Of a stretch of 64,000 bases of DNA, positions 58,978-64,000 are shown in pieces. The notes under the pieces are model-generated. The model worked only from the letters and a program-made list of their open reading frames with translations, was not told where the DNA came from and searched no databases. A program made the position numbers and the translations under genes. Each line of letters starts with the position of its first letter. Position 1 is the stretch's first letter. The DNA comes from Gibbula magus (taxonomy: Eukaryota; Mollusca; Gastropoda; Trochida; Trochidae), in contig OW388304.1 of NCBI GenBank assembly GCA_936450465.1, positions 15,109,061 to 15,173,060 on the forward strand. The letters are read 5' to 3'.

Positions 58978-59427
58978 GTCGTACCGTGTGATACGGTTTA
59001 GAAAGGTCGTTTCAAGTATCACGTTATATAGCTAGTAGATTGATAATCTAGGTACATGTGGACTATTAATATGGCTAAATAGCACGAATTTAGTCTCATT
59101 TGGATTGAAGTTAACCAAATATGTGTTAGCTCATCCATGCAATCGGGCCAAGTCATTGTTAATTAAGAGAAGCTTCGGCAGAACATAAATTTTGTCCTGC
59201 AGCTCCAAGTGAAGTGAAGTACCCGGTTTGGAAATGTATTGATAACATCTTTCAAGAAAATATTGTACATATCATGCTGTATGCAAGAAGAAGTATACGT
59301 AGTATGGTATATGTAATATAAGTCCTTGGGTATAATAAGATTCATCCCATTTGTAGGAAACCATCTGTAAGATTCTTTAACTTAATATTCTTAGTATACA
59401 GTATTAGGGTCCATGATATGTATACAA

Positions 59428-59455
59428 CCCCCCCCCCCCCCCCCCCCCCCCCCCC
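59428..59455 (+). repeat. C28 homopolymer
   Basis: Uninterrupted run of 28 C; the true length is uncertain. Confidence 0.9.
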
Positions 59456-59722
59456 TCTCAACCAACCGTTTTGGCTTTTATTTATTTACCATTCCTACAG
59501 ATTTTGGAATGAAGGTTTTATGCTTGATTTGTATAATCAATGAGAATATGTACATAATATATATGTCATAGGCTACTATGCTGGTATTATGATAGTTAAA
59601 ATGTCAATGAACAGGATATGGGTAAATATTTTTTATACCTACAGGACATTTAGAAACATGTTAATACAACAGTCGACACATTCAGTAATTGGACGAAAAC
59701 AGTCAAGAAGGGTTTTTCGTGG

Positions 59723-59736
59723 GTTGCTATGGCGAC
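59723..59736 (+). promoter_or_regulatory. RFX X-box match
   Basis: GTTGCTATGGCGAC fits the X-box consensus RYYVYYATRRYNAC at every position. RFX factors use this site at ciliary genes. The nearest start codon called here is 787 bp downstream, so function is unproven. Confidence 0.3.
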
Positions 59737-60429
59737 TTGTGAAATTAACATGCCTGTGTGTCTCAGAAACGCTTGTTGCTGTAGTAGGCGTTTTATGCAA
59801 TAAAGGGATATTATTTTTATATGACGTCAGAATATATTGACGCACGTTAATCGAAGGAGCGCATGTCTTCGAAAGCAAATTTCATCGGATTGTCGTGATG
59901 TGAAATTCTCATATATGTCACGCTGTAGGCTAGATTAAAGATTTCTCTATCGATTGATATCATAAGTAGGTTTTCAAAGAACATGTTTCATATTTTAAAC
60001 ACTAACACATCCGTGGTTATTGCATGCCGTTTAATCAAGAAAGTAGGCATGGGACTTTCTAATAAGAAAAAAAACAATTTATATATAGAGTGTCGCTGAG
60101 TGTACGTACGAATTATTGAGTTGATATGATGACATTTAATTATTTCAAATACATTCGGATAAGTTTTATTTATAGTATAACCTATGCCATTAATGATTGT
60201 TTTCATATTTGCTGTCGCAATGACTACTTAAAATTACTTTCCGCCGCAAGTCAATATCAAATATAAATTCATTTATTTTGGACTCTAATTACATTTAGTT
60301 TTTCCTTTCATAAAATTTCTGCGATGTTCATACAACATACAAACAAGCAACAACTCCTGAGAGATTCAATCAGTACGATGGCACCGATAGTGCGTGAATT
60401 TTAGCGGCTTGCAGAACCAGAGACTGGTT

Positions 60430-60522
60430 ATCTCCCTTGGGAAAAACATGGCGTCCATTTTTTCCTTTCAGAAGTCTCAATGATTTTGGATATTATTTAG
60501 CGGAAGAGAAAATGGTTGGAGG
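60430..60522 (+). promoter_or_regulatory. Probable promoter/5' UTR of the Ig/LDLa gene
   Basis: TTATCTCCCTTGGG and AACATGGCGTCCATTTTT (YY1-like ATGGCG) lie 60-100 nt before the start codon, a layout like that of the KMT5 5' exon. An upstream ATG at 60512 ends after four codons. Confidence 0.4.
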
Positions 60523-60568
60523 ATGAAATACGTCATCTTGATATTACTTGCAGTCGTAGAATTGCAAC
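60523..60568 (+). CDS. Ig/LDLa gene exon 1: signal peptide
   Basis: 46 nt of coding sequence, donor TTGCAAC|GTATGT, phase 1. The joined codon gives Arg. The link to exon 2 rests on matching phase and the signal peptide, over a 2.4-kb intron. Confidence 0.65.
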
Positions 60569-63500
60569 GTATGTTTTTTCAATATTTGCTTTGAAGCTGT
60601 CTGATAGAATTCATAATTTCTTCACTGTAAACTTGCCTCACGATGAAAATATTTGATAGCAAAATGTCAAATTTAGGAAAAAGTATTCACACTTGTTGCA
60701 ATTCACGTGAATGAACATGACCATTTAGATTTTATTACCAAACGATTGTTAATTTTGACAAACATTGAAAAATAGAACTGTCAGCAGCTAAATCGAAGTT
60801 TGTTCAGTAAAACCGATCTTGTTTGCTTTAGAGAACATTGTGAAGGTTCATGGATATTATCATGGGTCAATGAAAAAAAACCTGTGCAGTTAGGGGCAAA
60901 TAATGTTTATTAAACCAGTGTATGAAATAAGCTTGGAAAGTGGCCAAGGAAAAAAATAAAGAAAAGCCTCCAAAAGTCAACATCCCAGACCACAAGTAAT
61001 CTGGTTCCGTGCTGTCGGACAGACCTAATTTCATTCACTGATTAAAGATTATTGGGTTGGAAATAAAACACTGGAAAGCTTAATTCAGTAAGGTAATAAG
61101 CGAGTAGGAAATCGCAATAAGCGATAGCCCTGCTCAGCGATGCTTACTTTGCGCACCGGCTTACTCACTAGTACTCGCCGTACAAGCGTGAATAGGAATG
61201 TCTTTTAATCGATACAACAGTTTTAACCTCGAGTGATTGGTTTTCGGACGCTTAAGACACAAATCAATGCTGACAATAAAAATGTTTGAAAATTAATAAA
61301 TATGTATCATCTATTTTTCCATATGAGCTTTATCTAAAATAAATTGGAGACAATTCGTCGGGGAAAATGTTTTGATGACTATCTTGTCTCATTTAGTGAG
61401 TACATCCGAAATTTTGACAGTCAGCGAGTGTATGCCGTTTTCGGACATCTGATTGGTCGATACCAAAAAGGGATATCCCAAGCTATTTATGTAACTTCCA
61501 GAATATTACAAAAACGCAAGGACAACGTAGAAATTTTGTTGGTAGCCGGTATGACTTGTTCAAATTATCAAATTGTCGATTTTTTCATAACATGCAAAAA
61601 GTAGTTCAGGATAGAGATAGATTTTAAGCTTAAGAGTGAAGTTTGTATGATATTACAAATCTTAGGAAGTTTCACACGAAACTTGTTATTCTGACCGCTA
61701 GCGGAGACCTCTCCTTTGTATTGATGATGTCACTTGACTACAAATATCATGAAAAACTACGCGAAATGTGAGCCGTCCGAAAACCAAGTACTCGACGATA
61801 CATTGTAATGGGTTTTTTTATCATGATAAAAAAAAAAGTGGATCTGCAAACTAGCCATGGACTTATTTATAGCTCTCAAAGAAAACATACATGCTATGTA
61901 TATCTATATATCATTTTGTAAATAACAAAAGTACAATTGTGATGATTTTGCAAGTATTTCGCAATCTACAATGTGTCTAATGTGTGATTAGAATAACCAA
62001 CCTGTTTTCATCATGAGCCAGTCTGATTAAAATCGACCTTGTTCCGAAGAATAAAATTTGCAAAATTATGCATCTACCGGGATACAAACAGGTTCTGTAG
62101 ATTCCTCCCCACAAGGTCTGAGAACACCCCCGATATGAGTTCGTATCCCGGAAGATGCACTATTTTGCAATTTTTATTCCACGGAAAACCGTCGATTTCA
62201 ATCAGACTGCATCATGAGCTTGATAATCCATGTACATCTTAGTATACCCTAAGTAACCATACAACGATATGTTTTCTTCAAATGACTGCTTTCACAAAAG
62301 AAAAACAGAATACACAGCTATCCTCCTAATCCTAAATTCCATTGGTCGAATATATGTTCCAAACTTTCATTGGCGGACAATATCTTGATTGAATGTCGGA
62401 CTGATGTGTATTTCTAATCATAATCTGCTTTCCGTCAACAAGAACGGACGTTTGACAATTAGCATGCCAACTGAAAGGCCATATAGGCTTATGGCATGGG
62501 CGATTGTCTGATATCCATCCAGCGTCCGAAAACTTTTCATATTGTGACTTCTTTTCTAGAACTGCTGCATCCAAAAGCTAAAATTTGTTTGTTCATTAAA
62601 TCATGTTAACTTTTGGCACTGGCACTTGATTTTGCATGTTAAAGAAATGTACTTTCTTTGGAGAAATAAATTTCAGTTTTCAACATCAAACAATGCAAAC
62701 CGTGATGTGCTACATCATATTCTATATTTGAATAATAAAATCACACTTTTCATATACCACTGATTTAAAAATATACAGTGAGACCCTGTTTAATCGCTCG
62801 ATTTGCTGCATATCGTCTGTAAAGCAAGTTGTGAAGTTATGAGTTAAGCAATTCATTATTTGCATACAAAGGCATAGAGAATATTTGAAACACTTTCATG
62901 CAAATAGCTGCGTTTCCAGTTATATACGGGGGTAAACGAGATCTGACTGTATTTGATTGAATTGGATGTTTCAGGACCTGTATCAAGTTTGGTCACCTTA
63001 AAGCTGTCTCTGAAGAATTATATGGAGTATGTGGACCAGGGAAAACACCAGCACTTTCTGTGTGAGATTAAAACCAGAAGAAACCCAAGACCCAACTGCA
63101 CCGGACTGTACCACAGATTCTTTTGGGAGGCTCGAGGCAAACAGAGACTTGTTCAGAGGATCGTAAATAATGGGTGTGGGGTGAGATTCACCATCAACAA
63201 CACCACCTCCTCTGATGCAGGGATATACGACTGCACGCTCATTGCTCTGGACAAAACGGAAATCAAGAAACAGATGCATATATATGTATCCCCAGGCAAA
63301 GGTATGCAATGCAGTGTGCTGGTCCAGAATAAGGGATCAAAGATCCAGCTACTGAGAATTGATTATTAAAATTCTGTGAAGAGATAGCAATGAAATTTGC
63401 AAACAATTACTATTACTTTGGAAAAATAGAAATACAACATGAATGATGTCATTGGTACATTCTGACACATGTTCAGTTAAAACTTAGCCAATCACAAGTG

Positions 63501-63907
63501 GTCCAACAAAAGCTTTGGTGTGAGAAGCTAGCCATGCAGCCAATAGATACTAGTTACTAGTTATTGTATCATTATACAGTCAATTTCCAAGTCATGGGTT
63601 TTAAAGAACCTGTCATATTTCATTAAATGCATTCTCTCAGTTATGCAATAGTATATACATTCTTCTCTGCTGCATGTAATGTTTTGTATTTGCAGTATGT
63701 ATCTTTAACACTCTTTGTAAAATTGCTCACTGTGTGTGGTTTTAGAGAATCTTGAATCTTTCTACATGTATGTTTCAGGACCCTCCGAGAGCTGTCCGAT
63801 CACGCAGACGAAGTGTGTTGGTTCAGGTCACTGCATCTTCCAGAGGTATAGATGTGACAACTACGATGACTGCAAGGACGGATCTGATGAACAACACTGT
63901 CCTAGTG
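60523..63907 (+). CDS. Secreted or membrane protein with Ig-like and LDLa domains, 5' part of gene
   Basis: Three exons (60523-60568, 62975-63301, 63779-63907) join in phase 1 throughout; the gene continues past 64000. The first encodes a hydrophobic signal peptide (MKYVILILLAVVELQ). The second encodes an Ig-like domain: FLCEI, a core Trp in FFWEA, and DAGIYDC with the usual Asp-x-Gly-x-Tyr-x-Cys, plus two extra cysteines (NCTG, NGCG) that could form a second disulphide and two N-glycosylation sites (NCT, NNT). The third encodes a complete LDL-receptor class A module with six cysteines and the calcium site DNYDDCKDGSDE. 1-1 phase exons are typical of shuffled extracellular modules. The full product may be a receptor or adhesion protein; no orthologue is assigned. 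Confidence 0.8.
61229..61795. mobile_element. Possible 567-bp element with 22-bp inverted ends (intron 1)
   Basis: TCGAGTGATTGGTTTTCGG at the left is complementary to CCGAAAACCAAGTACTCGA at the right; over 22 bp there are two mismatches. No target duplication was seen. An 86-codon open frame inside (61344-61604) has no recognised motif. Confidence 0.45.
62019..62209. mobile_element. 191-bp MITE with 10-bp target-site duplication (intron 1)
   Basis: The ends CAGTCTGATT / AATCAGACTG are perfect, and complementarity extends with mismatches over about 65 bp (ATCGAC / GTCGAT, GCATCTACCGGGATAC / GTATCCCGGAAGATGC). It is flanked by CATCATGAGC at 62009-62018 and 62210-62219. The duplication length fits Mutator-like elements (inference). 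Confidence 0.88.
62332..62580 (-). repeat. Molluscan-type dispersed repeat fragment
   Basis: On the minus strand GCAGTTCTAGAAAAGAAGTC, TTTTCGGACGCTGGATGG and CCATGCCATAAGCC match the repeat at 18830-18900 in order. The 80-codon open frame is part of it. Confidence 0.6.
62975..63301 (+). CDS. Ig/LDLa gene exon 2: Ig-like domain
   Basis: 327 nt (109 codons), acceptor TGTTTCAG|GACCTG, donor GGCAAAG|GTATGC, phase 1 at both ends. Confidence 0.85.
63779..63907 (+). CDS. Ig/LDLa gene exon 3: LDLa module
   Basis: 129 nt (43 codons), acceptor TGTTTCAG|GACCCT, donor CCTAGTG|GTAGTG, phase 1 at both ends. It contains one whole LDLa repeat. Confidence 0.9.
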
Positions 63908-64000
63908 GTAGTGATACTTTTTGCACTGTATTTTCTTTATTTTTCTACTTTGTGCTAAATAAAAACTTGCTGTAATGTTATACATCCCATAAGTCCTTTG

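Larger units (their letters stand above)
57760..60400. other. Gene-free region upstream of the Ig/LDLa gene
   Basis: No coding exon was recognised. It contains the hairpins at 58397-58453 and 58921-58977, a C28 run and an X-box match, listed separately. Confidence 0.5.

Noticed and set aside
63302..63369. Extension of the Ig exon to the stop at 63367
   Set aside because: A GTATGC donor at 63302 joins in phase with the LDLa exon; the extension has no domain similarity. A truncated isoform cannot be excluded.

Overview
The window is invertebrate nuclear DNA, most probably from a marine mollusc (gastropod or bivalve; the sequence alone does not settle which). The reasons are spliced genes with metazoan architecture (a KMT5B/SUV420H-type histone methyltransferase, a secreted Ig + LDLa protein), AT-rich introns, a tRNA-headed SINE whose tail is like those seen in molluscan genomes, and repeats carrying the AAGGGGAGATAACTC motif common in molluscan repeats. 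Nothing bacterial, viral or organellar was seen.

Layout. 1-14657: a head-to-tail array of about ten related 1.2-1.9 kb AT-rich units, punctuated by small perfect hairpins and (AAT)n tracts, ending against a 5'-truncated LINE reverse transcriptase (14658-15695, minus). 15.8-19.2 kb: dispersed repeats and a full-length SINE. 19.18-24.88 kb: a large GGAGG/CTGCC minisatellite with higher-order duplications. 25.24-26.76 kb: a 58-bp minisatellite. 26.96-28.48 kb: diverged AT-rich tandem repeats with a SINE insertion. 29.5-33.2 kb: four diverged tandem copies of a roughly 0.6-1.2 kb segment, hosting MITEs and a foldback insertion. 33.3-39.9 kb: gene-free, with a minisatellite, inverted repeats and a SINE with target-site duplication.

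Genes. Three real genes are supported. (1) Minus strand, 39935-44655 coding plus a 5' UTR exon ending at 45619: a complete KMT5B/C (SUV420H) homologue, 7 coding exons, 902 aa, with one intron that must use a GC donor. (2) Plus strand, 50451-53590: a complete 173-aa CYTH-domain (CyaB-like) protein in 4 coding exons, every junction in phase 0. (3) Plus strand, 60523 to beyond the window end: the 5' part of a secreted or membrane protein with signal peptide, Ig-like domain and LDLa domain, every junction in phase 1. Genes 1 and 2 are separated by a roughly 1.5-kb transposon with 185-bp terminal inverted repeats that carries an unrecognised, frameshifted coding region (48529-50054). This is the best candidate for something undescribed.

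Between genes 2 and 3 lie two blocks of one 35-bp satellite (54.5-56.2 kb). Upstream of and inside gene 3 are small inverted-repeat elements, one with a perfect 10-bp target-site duplication. The genes show no sign of working together; they are neighbours in a repeat-rich genome. Exon limits were set by hand from splice consensus, reading phase and remembered family conservation. No similarity search or expression data were available.
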